Positions 37,423 to 46,917 of a stretch of DNA of 64,000 nucleotides are shown here, one piece after another. How positions within the stretch are numbered: position 1 is the stretch's first letter; every line of letters starts with the position of its first letter. The stretch comes from Gammaproteobacteria bacterium (lineage in GTDB: Bacteria; Pseudomonadota; Gammaproteobacteria; Xanthomonadales; Xanthomonadaceae). The position numbers and the translations under genes are program-made. The stretch covers positions 1-64,000 of the forward strand of contig JANXUD010000136.1 of NCBI GenBank assembly GCA_025352045.1, written 5' to 3'. Below the pieces are notes generated by a model that was given only the letters and a program-made list of their open reading frames with translations, had not been told where the DNA came from and searched no databases.

Positions 37423-37796
37423 GCCTGCGTGATCCACTGGCGACCGCCCGCGGCCTGGGCTCGGCAAAGGACGGCACCGGCCACTGGTGGACGCAGCGCC
37501 TGACCGCGCTTGCCTTGCTGCTGCTAACGCCGTGGTTCGCGTGGCTGGTCCTGGGCCTGGTCGGCGCCGACCAGGGCACGACGCGCGCGGCGCTTGCACA
37601 GCCGCTCACCGCGTCCCTGCTGCTCGCCTTCCTCGTCTCGCTGTTCTGGCACGCCCAGCTCGGGATGCAGGTCATCATCGAGGACTACGTGCATGGCTGG
37701 CTGGAAGTCGCCTTGCAGGTCGCGATCAAGTTCGCCTACGCCTTCGCCACGCTCGCCTCCGCGCTCGCGCTGGGCCGCATCGTCTTCACGGCCTGA
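37419..37796 (+). CDS. sdhD: Succinate dehydrogenase hydrophobic membrane anchor subunit
   Basis: HWWTQRLTALALLLLTPWF, HAQLGMQVIIEDYVHGW; ATGA overlap with sdhC. Confidence 0.93.
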   Translation: MSLRDPLATARGLGSAKDGTGHWWTQRLTALALLLLTPWFAWLVLGLVGADQGTTRAALAQPLTASLLLAFLVSLFWHAQLGMQVIIEDYVHGWLEVALQVAIKFAYAFATLASALALGRIVFTA

Positions 37797-37817
37797 GCCG
37801 GGGATAATTAAATACGC

Positions 37818-39608
37818 ATGAGCGCCTACAAGATCACCGAACACAAGTACGACATGGTCGTGGTCGGCGCCGGCGGCGCCGGCTTGCGCGCCACCTTCGG
37901 CCTCGCGGCCAAGGGCCTGCAGACGGCCTGCATCACCAAGGTCTTCCCGACCCGGTCGCATACCGTCGCGGCGCAGGGCGGCATTTCCGCCGCGCTCGGC
38001 AACATGGGCGAGGACGACTGGCGCTACCACTTCTTCGATACGGTCAAGGGCTCGGACTGGCTGGGCGACCAGGACGCGATCGAGTACATGTGCCGCGAGG
38101 CCATCCCCGCGATCATCGAACTCGAGCACTACGGGGTGCCGTTCTCGCGCACCGACGAGGGCAAGATCTACCAGCGCCCGTTCGGCGGCATGACCACGAA
38201 GTACGGCGAAGGCCCACCGGCCCAGCGCACCTGCGCCGCCGCCGACCGCACCGGCCACGCGATCCTGCACACGCTCTACCAGCAGTCGCTCAAGCACGAT
38301 GCCAAGTTCTTCATCGAGTACTTCGCGCTGGACCTGATCATGGACAGCGAGGGCGCCTGCAAGGGCGTGCTGGCGCTGGACATGGCCGAAGGCTCGCTGC
38401 ACCTGTTCCGCGCCCAGGGCACGGTGCTGGCGACCGGTGGCTACGGCCGCGCCTATTTCTCCGCGACGTCCGCGCACACCTGCACCGGCGACGGCGGCGG
38501 CATGGCGCTGCGCGCGGGCCTGCCGCTGCAGGACATGGAGTTCGTCCAGTTCCACCCGACCGGCATCTATGGCGCCGGCTGCCTGATCACCGAGGGCGTG
38601 CGCGGCGAAGGCGGCATCCTGCGCAATTCCGACGGCGAGCGCTTCATGGAGCGCTACGCGCCCAGCGTGAAGGACCTGGCGCCACGCGACATGGTCAGCC
38701 GCTCGATGACCATCGAGATCCGCGAGGGCAGGGGCGTGGGCCCGCTGAAGGACCACATCAACCTCGACCTGACCCACCTGGACCCGGCGATCATCCACGA
38801 GAAGCTGCCGGGCATCTCCGAGACCGCGAAGATCTTCGCGGGCGTCGACGTCACCCGCCAGCCGATCCCGGTGCTGCCGACCGTGCACTACAACATGGGC
38901 GGGCTGCAGACCAATTACCACGGCGAAGTCGTGACCCTGAAGGACGGCAATCCGGACAGCGTCGTACCGGGCCTGTACGCGATCGGCGAGGCGGCCTGCG
39001 TGTCGGTGCACGGCGCCAACCGCCTGGGATCCAACTCGCTGCTCGACCTTGTCGTGTTCGGCCGAGCGGTGGCCAACCGCTGCGCCGAGACGATCCGCCC
39101 GTCCATGCCGCACAGCACGCTGGCGGCCAGCGCCTGCGACAAGTCGCTCGCCAACCTTGACACGCTTCGCAACGCCAACGGAGGAACGCCCACCGCGGTG
39201 ATCCGCGACCAGATGCAGCGGACGATGCAGAACGATGCGGCGGTGTTCCGCACCGGCGAAACCCTGGGGCAGGGCGTGGACAAGATCCGCCAGGTGCATG
39301 CCAGCTTCGCGGACGTGAAGGTATCGGACCGGTCGTTGATCTGGAATTCGGACCTCATCGAGACGATGGAGCTGCAGAACCTGCTGGGCCAGGCCGTGGC
39401 GACGATGGTGTCCGCCGAAAACCGCACCGAGTCCCGCGGCGCCCATGCGCGCGAGGATTTCCCGACCCGCAACGACGTGGACTGGATGAAGCACACCCTG
39501 TGCTGGGTGGACCACGAGGGCGGCACGCGCATCGACTATCGGCCGGTCCACCTGAGCGTGCTGTCGCAGGACGTCAGCGTCATCCCGCCGAAAGAACGCA
39601 AGTACTAA
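37818..39608 (+). CDS. sdhA: Succinate dehydrogenase flavoprotein subunit
   Basis: [59 protein letters not shown]. Confidence 0.97.
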   Translation: MSAYKITEHKYDMVVVGAGGAGLRATFGLAAKGLQTACITKVFPTRSHTVAAQGGISAALGNMGEDDWRYHFFDTVKGSDWLGDQDAIEYMCREAIPAIIELEHYGVPFSRTDEGKIYQRPFGGMTTKYGEGPPAQRTCAAADRTGHAILHTLYQQSLKHDAKFFIEYFALDLIMDSEGACKGVLALDMAEGSLHLFRAQGTVLATGGYGRAYFSATSAHTCTGDGGGMALRAGLPLQDMEFVQFHPTGIYGAGCLITEGVRGEGGILRNSDGERFMERYAPSVKDLAPRDMVSRSMTIEIREGRGVGPLKDHINLDLTHLDPAIIHEKLPGISETAKIFAGVDVTRQPIPVLPTVHYNMGGLQTNYHGEVVTLKDGNPDSVVPGLYAIGEAACVSVHGANRLGSNSLLDLVVFGRAVANRCAETIRPSMPHSTLAASACDKSLANLDTLRNANGGTPTAVIRDQMQRTMQNDAAVFRTGETLGQGVDKIRQVHASFADVKVSDRSLIWNSDLIETMELQNLLGQAVATMVSAENRTESRGAHAREDFPTRNDVDWMKHTLCWVDHEGGTRIDYRPVHLSVLSQDVSVIPPKERKY

Positions 39609-39617
39609 GGGCAAGCA

Positions 39618-40406
39618 ATGGCCGAGTTCACCCTCCCCAAGAATTCGAAGATCCGCAAGGGCCGCCACTTCCCGGCGCCCGCGGGCGCCAAGCGCGTGCG
39701 CAGCTTCAAGATCTACCGCTGGGATCCCGACACCGGCGAGAACCCGCGCACGGACACCTACGACGTCGACCTCGACAAATGCGGCCCGATGGTCCTGGAC
39801 GCGCTGATCAAGATCAAGAACGAGATCGACCCGACGCTGACGTTCCGGCGTTCCTGCCGCGAGGGCATCTGCGGCAGCTGCGCGATGAACATCGACGGCG
39901 GCAACACCCTGGCCTGCACCAAGGGCATCGGCGACTGCGGCAAGGCAGAAGTGCCGATCTATCCCCTGCCGCACATGCCGGTGGTCAAGGACCTGGTGCC
40001 CGACCTGACCCACATCTACGCGCAGTACGCCTCCATCCGCCCGTGGATCCGCACCCAGAGCGCGCCGCCGGCGGCGACCGAGCGCCTGCAGTCGAAGGAA
40101 GACCGCGCCAAGCTCGATGGCCTCTACGAATGCATCCTGTGCTTCTGCTGCTCGACCTCGTGCCCGAGCTACTGGTGGAACGGCGAGCGCTACCTCGGGC
40201 CCGCCGTGCTGCTGCAGGCGCATCGCTGGATCGTGGATTCCCGGGACGAGGACACCGGCGCGCGGCTGGATGACCTCGAAGATCCATTCAAGCTGTACCG
40301 CTGCCACACCATCATGAATTGCACGCGGACCTGTCCCAAGGGCCTGAACCCGGCCAAGGCAATCGGCGAGATCAAGCAGCTCATGCTGCAGCGCCGCGGC
40401 GCCTGA
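39618..40406 (+). CDS. sdhB: Succinate dehydrogenase iron-sulfur subunit
   Basis: [43 protein letters not shown]. Confidence 0.97.
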   Translation: MAEFTLPKNSKIRKGRHFPAPAGAKRVRSFKIYRWDPDTGENPRTDTYDVDLDKCGPMVLDALIKIKNEIDPTLTFRRSCREGICGSCAMNIDGGNTLACTKGIGDCGKAEVPIYPLPHMPVVKDLVPDLTHIYAQYASIRPWIRTQSAPPAATERLQSKEDRAKLDGLYECILCFCCSTSCPSYWWNGERYLGPAVLLQAHRWIVDSRDEDTGARLDDLEDPFKLYRCHTIMNCTRTCPKGLNPAKAIGEIKQLMLQRRGA

Positions 40407-40407
40407 C

Positions 40408-40827
40408 ATGGACTCCAACGCCATGCTGCTGCCGGTCTGCGCGATGGCCGGGATCACCTTCGTGGTCTGGGTACGCATGTACCTGGTGCGGATCCCGGAG
40501 ATGCGCCGGCGCCGGATCCATCCCCAGTCCGTGGCGACATCCGCCACCAAGGCCGGCGTCTTCGATGACACCCGCGCCAGCGACAACTTCGTCAACCTGT
40601 TCGAAGTGCCGGTGCTGTTCTACGTCGCCGTCTTCACGGCCATCCTCGGCGGCCTGGTCACGCCGCTGACGCTGGGACTGGCCTGGGTCTATGTCGGCTT
40701 GCGCGCGCTGCACAGCGCGGTGCAGTGCAGCTACAACAAGGTCATGCACCGCTTCACCATCTACTCGACCTCCTGCCTGGTCCTGCTCGCGCTCTGGCTG
40801 GACATGGCGCTGCACCTGGTCGGGTGA
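40408..40827 (+). CDS. MAPEG family membrane protein
   Basis: VWVRMYLVRIPEMRRRRI; NFVNLFEVPVLFYV; WVYVGLRALHSAVQC. Confidence 0.82.
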   Translation: MDSNAMLLPVCAMAGITFVVWVRMYLVRIPEMRRRRIHPQSVATSATKAGVFDDTRASDNFVNLFEVPVLFYVAVFTAILGGLVTPLTLGLAWVYVGLRALHSAVQCSYNKVMHRFTIYSTSCLVLLALWLDMALHLVG

Positions 40828-41087
40828 GCGAACAGGACGAATTGCGGGCCCTGCGCTGGCGCTGCCGGCGCGGCATGCGCGAACTCGACCAGTTGCTCAT
40901 CCGTTTCCTGGATCGCGATTGGCCGCTGGCGTCCGACAGCGAAAGAGGCGTCTTCCGACGGCTGCTGGATTGCGAGGACGATACGCTCTGGCACTGGTGC
41001 ATGGGCCTGTCGCGGCCCGCCGACCCGGAGCTTGACGCCCTTGTCCAAACAATCATCCGCGCAGCACCCGGCCCACTGCCGGCTTGA
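40824..41087 (+). CDS. sdhE: SdhE (YgfY/CptB) flavinylation assembly factor
   Basis: LRWRCRRGMRELDQLLIRFLDRDWP; FRRLLDCEDDTLWHWCMG; GTGA overlap with MAPEG gene. Confidence 0.92.
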   Translation: MSEQDELRALRWRCRRGMRELDQLLIRFLDRDWPLASDSERGVFRRLLDCEDDTLWHWCMGLSRPADPELDALVQTIIRAAPGPLPA

Positions 41088-41508
41088 CTGGCGTCCCTCG
41101 CGCCTGCACTGCGCCGCGTTGGTGCTGCTCGGCGGCCTGGCGGCGGCGTCCTGCCTGCTGAGCGCGGCACCCCGGGCCTGGCGCATCGGCGCGGCCTTGC
41201 TGGCCTGCACCCAGGGCATCCGGCTGGCGCGCCGCGAGGGCGCGACGGCGCCACGGCAACTGCAGTTCTCCGCCGACTACCGCGTCCTACGCCTGGGCCC
41301 GCCGGGCCGCGCGCTGCGACTGGTACGGGTGCGGATCCATGTGCAGGGAACTCTGGCCAGCCTCTCGGGTCAGGACGAGGGCGGCCGGATCCACCGGCTG
41401 TCCTGGTGGCCCGACACGCTGGGCCCGGCGGGACGGCGGGTGCTCCGGCTTGCCGCCGGCACGCCGATCGCCGAAACCGGCCCCAGTCTTGCGACAATGC
41501 AGGGCTGA
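41041..41508 (+). CDS. YgfX/CptA-like inner membrane protein
   Basis: Follows sdhE with overlap; CRLDWRPSRLH + two TM segments + RIHRLSWWPDTLGPAGRRVLRL; TTG start inferred. Confidence 0.65.
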   Translation: MSKQSSAQHPAHCRLDWRPSRLHCAALVLLGGLAAASCLLSAAPRAWRIGAALLACTQGIRLARREGATAPRQLQFSADYRVLRLGPPGRALRLVRVRIHVQGTLASLSGQDEGGRIHRLSWWPDTLGPAGRRVLRLAAGTPIAETGPSLATMQG

Positions 41509-41518
41509 ACTCCCAAGG

Positions 41519-42769
41519 ATGATCATGTTCCGCCCCCTGTCACTGGCGATCGGCCTGCGCTACCTGCGCGCCAAGCGCCGCAACGGCTTCATCAGCTTCA
41601 TCTCGATGGCCTCCATCCTCGGCATCCTGATCGGGGTCATGGCGCTGATCACCACCATTTCGGTGATGAACGGCTTCCAGGAGGAATTGCGCAGCCGCAT
41701 CCTCGGCATGGTTTCGCACGCCACCATCGATGGCGTGGACGGGCCGCTGCAGGACTGGCCCAAGGCGGTCGCGCAGAGCAAGCGCGACTCGCGCGTGCTC
41801 GGGGCCGCGCCCTACATCCAGGCCGAGGCCCTGCTGCAGGGCGCACGCCGCCAGGGGGCGATGCTGCGCGCGGTCATTCCGTCCAACGAGGCGGAAGTGT
41901 CCGACCTCGCCACCAAGATGAAGCAGGGCAAGTTGTCCGACCTGCAGGCCGGCCAATACCGGATCGTGCTGGGCAACGAGCTGGCACAGCAGCTCGGCGT
42001 GGGGATCGGCGATTCGGTGAACGTCTTCGTGTCCGAGGCGACGGTCACGCCAGTGGGGCCGATCCCGCGGGCGCGGCGATTCACCGTGTCCGGCATCTTC
42101 GAGGTCGGGGCGCAGGAATACGACTTCGGCCTGGCGGTGATCCACCTGCAGGATGCCCAACGCCTGCTCAAGATGGGCGACGGCGTCACCGGGGTGCGGC
42201 TCAAGCTCACCGACCTGTGGGATGCCTGGAACGTGGCACGCAGCCTGGCCAACCGGATGGACGGCATCTACCAGGTCCGCGACTGGACCCGCGACCACGA
42301 GAATTTCTTCCGCTCGCTGAAGATGGAAAAGACGGTGATGTTCGTCCTGCTGTCGCTGGTGATCGCGATCGCCGCCTTCAACCTGGTCTCGTCCCTGGTC
42401 ATGCTGGTGCAGGACAAGCAGGCCGATATCGCCATCCTGCGCACGCTCGGCCTGTCGCCGGGCGCGGTCATGCGGGTGTTCATGGTGCAGGGCTCGATCA
42501 TCGGCGTGGTCGGCGTCGGGCTGGGGACGATCGGCGGCGTCCTGCTGTCCGAAAACCTCAGCCATATCGTGAAATTCATCGAGCGGCTCACCGGCAGCGA
42601 GCTGATGCCGGCCGACGTCTACTACATCAGCGGCGTACCCACGGCCATCGAGCCGTCGGACGTCGCCCTGGTGGCTGTCGTGGCACTGGTCATGTGCCTG
42701 CTGGCCACGATCTATCCGGCACATCGCGCCTCGCGCACCGATCCGGCATCGGCCCTCCGCTATGAGTGA
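41519..42769 (+). CDS. lolC: Lipoprotein-releasing ABC transporter permease (LolC/LolF type)
   Basis: [26 protein letters not shown]; hook-like [56 protein letters not shown]. Confidence 0.9.
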   Translation: MIMFRPLSLAIGLRYLRAKRRNGFISFISMASILGILIGVMALITTISVMNGFQEELRSRILGMVSHATIDGVDGPLQDWPKAVAQSKRDSRVLGAAPYIQAEALLQGARRQGAMLRAVIPSNEAEVSDLATKMKQGKLSDLQAGQYRIVLGNELAQQLGVGIGDSVNVFVSEATVTPVGPIPRARRFTVSGIFEVGAQEYDFGLAVIHLQDAQRLLKMGDGVTGVRLKLTDLWDAWNVARSLANRMDGIYQVRDWTRDHENFFRSLKMEKTVMFVLLSLVIAIAAFNLVSSLVMLVQDKQADIAILRTLGLSPGAVMRVFMVQGSIIGVVGVGLGTIGGVLLSENLSHIVKFIERLTGSELMPADVYYISGVPTAIEPSDVALVAVVALVMCLLATIYPAHRASRTDPASALRYE

Positions 42770-43487
42770 CCCCGGACGCGACATGGACACCGCCAGCAAC
42801 GAGGAAGTCATCGCCTGCCGCGCCCTGGCCAAGACCTACAGCGAAGGCAACCTGGTCACCCCGGTGTTCGAAAACCTCGACCTGGGCGTGCGCCGCGGCG
42901 AGACCGTCGCCATCGTCGGCGCGTCGGGCGCGGGCAAGAGCACGCTGCTGCACCTGCTCGGCGGGCTGGATTCGGCCACGTCGGGCGAGGTTCGCGTCGC
43001 GGGCGAACTGCTGTCGGGCATGAGCGAGGCTGCACGAGGTCGCCTGCGCAACCGTGCATTGGGATTCGTCTACCAGTTCCATCACCTGCTGCCCGAGTTC
43101 ACCGCGCTCGAGAACGTGATGATGCCGCTGATGATCCGCGGCGATGCCGCCACGGCCGCGCGTGCGCCTGCGCAGGCCCTGCTCGAGCGCGTCGGCCTCG
43201 GCCACCGTCTGGGACACAAACCCGGCGAGCTGTCCGGCGGCGAGCGCCAGCGCGCCGCCGTGGCGCGCGCCCTGGTCACGCGCCCGGCCTGCGTGCTGGG
43301 CGACGAGCCGACCGGCAACCTCGACGAAAAGACGGCGGCCGGCGTGTTCGAACTGCTGCTCGAATTGAATCGCGAAATTGGCACGGCCCTGGTGCTGGTC
43401 ACGCACGACCGGCGCCTGGCGCGCCGGCTCGACCGTACCCTCGAGCTGACCCAGGGGCGGCTGCATCCGCTGACCGACGCCGACTGA
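42762..43487 (+). CDS. lolD: Lipoprotein-releasing ABC transporter ATP-binding protein
   Basis: [53 protein letters not shown]; start may be ATG 42783. Confidence 0.92.
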   Translation: MSDPGRDMDTASNEEVIACRALAKTYSEGNLVTPVFENLDLGVRRGETVAIVGASGAGKSTLLHLLGGLDSATSGEVRVAGELLSGMSEAARGRLRNRALGFVYQFHHLLPEFTALENVMMPLMIRGDAATAARAPAQALLERVGLGHRLGHKPGELSGGERQRAAVARALVTRPACVLGDEPTGNLDEKTAAGVFELLLELNREIGTALVLVTHDRRLARRLDRTLELTQGRLHPLTDAD

Positions 43488-43490
43488 GCC

Positions 43491-45794
43491 ATGCGCACCG
43501 CCACGCCATCGCCGCCCCTGGGACTCGGGGTGGCGGTGGCGATGCTGGCGGGTGCGACCGTGGCACAGGTCTTTCCATGGCTTCCGCCGCTGCCCGCAAG
43601 TGGCGCCCTGCTTGCGCTTGCGCTGGTCGGATTCGTCGTGGCACCGGGGCGGCCGCGGCTCCTGGCGGCGCTGGGCGTGGGCGTCGCCTGGGCCTGCCTG
43701 GCCGGTGGCTGGCGGATGCAGCAGCGACTGCCCGAATCGCTGGCCGGCCTGGATGTGGACATCGTCGGCCGCGTCGTCGGTTTGCCGCAGCGGGGTGAGG
43801 GCAGCCTGCGCTTCGACCTGAAGGTCGAGCAGTCCGCGCTGCCACAGTTGCGCGGCGGCATCGTCCGGCTGGGCTGGTATGGCCGGGTGCCCGCGATCTT
43901 GCCCGGCAGTCGCTGGCAACTGGTCGCGCGGCTCAAGCCACCGCACGGCACCCTGGACCCCGGCGGGGGCGACAGCGAGAAGCGCAGCCTCGCGCAGGGC
44001 GTCGTCGCCACGGGCAGCGTGCGCGAACCCCGTCGCGCCACGGTGCTATCCCCCGCGCGTGGGGTGGATGCCTGGCGCGACGCGGTCTCCGGACGCATCG
44101 CTCGTGCGTTGCCGGGCGGTCGCGGCCGGTTCGTCCAGGCGCTGGCCGTCGGTGATACCCGCGGCCTGGACGATCGCGACTGGGAGCGGCTGCGCGCGAC
44201 TGGCCTCACGCACCAGATCGCCATTTCCGGATTCCATGTCGGCATGGTGGCGGGCCTGGGCGCCTTGCTCGCGCGGGCCGTGTTCGCCCTGTTCCCGGGG
44301 CTGGGACGTTGCATCGCGCGACCCCGCGCGGCGGCCGTCGGGGCCTTGCTGGCGGCGGGCGCCTACACCGCAGCCGCGGGTTTCGCGCTGCCGACGCAAC
44401 GCACCCTGCTGATGATCGGCATGGTCGCGGCGGCGCGCCTGGCCCGCCGGGCCGGATCGGCGACCGAGGGTCTGGCGCTGGCCCTGATCGTGCTGCTGGC
44501 CCGCGATCCGCTCTGCGTGCTGGCGCCGGGCTTCTGGCTGAGCTTCCTGGGCGTCGGGTGGCTGCTGTGGTGCTTGCCAGTGGAGCGCGGCGGCGGCATT
44601 CCGTGGCGCGGATTCCTTCGCGCGCAAGGGGTGGCCCTGGTGGGCTTGCTGCCGCTGTCGGTTTGGTTCTTCGGGCAGGCGTCCCTGCCCGGGCCGCTGG
44701 CCAACCTGATTGGCGTGCCCGTGATCAGCCTGGTGGTCGTTCCCCTGTGCCTGCTGGGACTGGCCTTCAATCCCGTGAATGGCGCGCTCGCAAGCGCGTG
44801 CTGGCAGGCCGCAGCCAGCGTGATGGACGGACTCTGGTCCCTTCTCGGCTGGATGGCCACCTGGCCGGGTGCGGCGCTATGGCTGCCGGAAGCGGGCGCG
44901 TGGGCGCTGTCTCTCGCAGCCATTGGCGCCTTCTGGCTGCTGCTGCCGCGCGCCGTGCCCGGCAAGCCGCTGGCCGTCCTGCTCTGGCTGCCCTTGCTAT
45001 GGCCAGACCCGGGGCGTCCCCCCGACGGCGCGGTGGATGTCGACATCCTCGACGTTGGGCACGGGCTGGCGGTGCTGGTCACCACCCGCCACCACGCCCT
45101 GCTCTACGCCACGGGGCCGGCGGGACCGGGAGGGCAGGACCTCGGTGAATCGGTGGTTGCGCCGGCACTGCATGCGCGCGGCGTGCGCAGGCTGGACGCG
45201 ATCTACGTCAGCCATGGCGACCGGGACCATGCGGGCGGACTCGACGCGGTCCTGCGGGCCTATCCCGGCACGCGGGTGCTGGGCCCGGAAGGCTGGGCGC
45301 GGCCGGGCATGGGCCTGTGCCGCCGCGGGCAGCGCTGGACCTGGGATGGGGTGGAGTTCCGCGTGCTGCATCCGCCACCGGCGTTCCCCTACCTGCGCAA
45401 CGAGAGTTCCTGCGTGTTGCGGGTCTCGGCGGCGGGCCGAGCCGCGCTCCTGCCGGGCGACATCGGCCGGCAGGTCGAAGCGCGCCTGCTGTCGGACGGG
45501 ACAGGCGAGCTTCGCGCCGACCTGGTAATCGCGCCGCGCCATGGCAGCCGGGGCTCGTCGTCCGGGGATTTCGTCGCCGCGACGCAGGCGCGGGCCGTGG
45601 TGTTTGCAACGGCCTGGCGCGATCGCCATGGCTTGCCTCGCGAAGACGTGGTGCTGCGCTGGCGCGCCGCTGGCGCCGACACCCTTGCCACCGGCGACTC
45701 CGGCGCCTTGCGCTATCGGCTCGATGCCGCCGGCCTGCGCCTGCTGTCGGCACGCCGACGGGACGTGCCCCGCTACTGGCGGGCGCCACCCTGA
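43491..45794 (+). CDS. comEC: DNA internalization-related competence protein ComEC/Rec2
   Basis: GDTRGLDDRDWERLRATGLTHQIAISGFHVGMVAGL competence domain; C-terminal MBL-like VDILDVGHGLAVLV...YVSHGDRDHAGGLDAVL. Confidence 0.93.
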   Translation: MRTATPSPPLGLGVAVAMLAGATVAQVFPWLPPLPASGALLALALVGFVVAPGRPRLLAALGVGVAWACLAGGWRMQQRLPESLAGLDVDIVGRVVGLPQRGEGSLRFDLKVEQSALPQLRGGIVRLGWYGRVPAILPGSRWQLVARLKPPHGTLDPGGGDSEKRSLAQGVVATGSVREPRRATVLSPARGVDAWRDAVSGRIARALPGGRGRFVQALAVGDTRGLDDRDWERLRATGLTHQIAISGFHVGMVAGLGALLARAVFALFPGLGRCIARPRAAAVGALLAAGAYTAAAGFALPTQRTLLMIGMVAAARLARRAGSATEGLALALIVLLARDPLCVLAPGFWLSFLGVGWLLWCLPVERGGGIPWRGFLRAQGVALVGLLPLSVWFFGQASLPGPLANLIGVPVISLVVVPLCLLGLAFNPVNGALASACWQAAASVMDGLWSLLGWMATWPGAALWLPEAGAWALSLAAIGAFWLLLPRAVPGKPLAVLLWLPLLWPDPGRPPDGAVDVDILDVGHGLAVLVTTRHHALLYATGPAGPGGQDLGESVVAPALHARGVRRLDAIYVSHGDRDHAGGLDAVLRAYPGTRVLGPEGWARPGMGLCRRGQRWTWDGVEFRVLHPPPAFPYLRNESSCVLRVSAAGRAALLPGDIGRQVEARLLSDGTGELRADLVIAPRHGSRGSSSGDFVAATQARAVVFATAWRDRHGLPREDVVLRWRAAGADTLATGDSGALRYRLDAAGLRLLSARRRDVPRYWRAPP

Positions 45795-45853
45795 ACAAGC
45801 CCGCGGCCGACGCCTCGGGCTATGCTATCGGCCATGCAGACGAGGGTTGCGGC

Positions 45854-46498
45854 GTGTTCGAACTGATCAAGGCGGGTGGCTGGGTGATGGTGCCGATCAT
45901 CGCGCTGGCGGTGGTCGCCACGGCGATCGTGATCGAGCGCTTCTGGAGCCTGCGCCGCAAGGACGTGTTGCCCGCCGGACTGGGCGAGGAAGTGCGCGAA
46001 TGGGCCCGCGGCCGCCAGCTCGACCCGTCCCACATCGAGGTGCTGCGCCGGAACTCGCCCCTGGGCGAGATCCTGGCCGCCGCGCTGGACATGCGCTACC
46101 GGCCCCGCGAGCTGATCAAGGAACGGGTCGAGGACGTCGCCCGCCACGTGATGCACCAGCTGGAGCGCTTCATGAACACGCTGGGATCGATCGCCAGCGT
46201 GGCGCCCCTGCTCGGCCTGCTGGGCACGGTGTTCGGCATGATCCAGATGTTCCTGAAGATCCTCACCACCGGCGTGGGCGACGTGAACGCCCTGGCCGGC
46301 GGCATCGGCCAGGCGCTGATCAGCACCGCGGGCGGCCTGTGCGTGGCGATCCCGGCGGTGATGTTCCATCGCTACTTCCGCGGCCTGATTGCCGAGTACG
46401 TGGTGGACATGGAGAAGCAGGCGATCGCGCTGCTCGATACCATCGACGAGGGAATCATGCCCGCCGCGCCGGCGCGGCGGCGTGGGGATGCGGCGTGA
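45854..46498 (+). CDS. MotA/TolQ/ExbB proton channel family protein
   Basis: FELIKAGGWVMVPIIALAVVATAIVIERFW; LGSIASVAPLLGLLGTVFGMIQMF; GTG start inferred. Confidence 0.92.
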   Translation: MFELIKAGGWVMVPIIALAVVATAIVIERFWSLRRKDVLPAGLGEEVREWARGRQLDPSHIEVLRRNSPLGEILAAALDMRYRPRELIKERVEDVARHVMHQLERFMNTLGSIASVAPLLGLLGTVFGMIQMFLKILTTGVGDVNALAGGIGQALISTAGGLCVAIPAVMFHRYFRGLIAEYVVDMEKQAIALLDTIDEGIMPAAPARRRGDAA

Positions 46499-46917
46499 GG
46501 ATCGGCAGCCAGCGTCCGGTGGACGAGCCGGAGATCAACCTCATTTCCCTGATCGACGTGCTGTTCTGCCTGATCCTTTTCCTGGTGCTGACCACCAGCT
46601 TCAACCAGCGTGCCGCGCTGAAGATCCAGCTGCCGAGCGCCCAGGCCGGACCGGTCGCCGACGAGGGTCCGCCGCTGATCGTGATGGTGGATGTCGAAGG
46701 GCGTTACTACGTCGGCAACAACGAGGTGCTCAAGACCGACGTCGGCTCGCTGAAGCAGGCGATCGCCGCCGCCGCGGGCGACGACCGCAGCCAACCGGTG
46801 ATCCTGCGCGCCGACGGGCGTACCCAGCACCAGGCCGTGGTGACTGCCGAGGACGCGCTCGCCCAGCTCGGCTTCGTGCACCTGCGCATCGCCACCGCGC
46901 CCGAACGCAAGCCGTGA
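46495..46917 (+). CDS. ExbD/TolR family biopolymer transport protein
   Basis: EINLISLIDVLFCLILFLVLTTSF; GTGA overlaps both sides. Confidence 0.92.
   Translation: MRIGSQRPVDEPEINLISLIDVLFCLILFLVLTTSFNQRAALKIQLPSAQAGPVADEGPPLIVMVDVEGRYYVGNNEVLKTDVGSLKQAIAAAAGDDRSQPVILRADGRTQHQAVVTAEDALAQLGFVHLRIATAPERKP

Noticed and set aside
37524-40595. 1023-aa minus-strand ORF
   Set aside because: Antisense to sdhA/sdhB; typical GC-rich shadow ORF, no recognisable domains.
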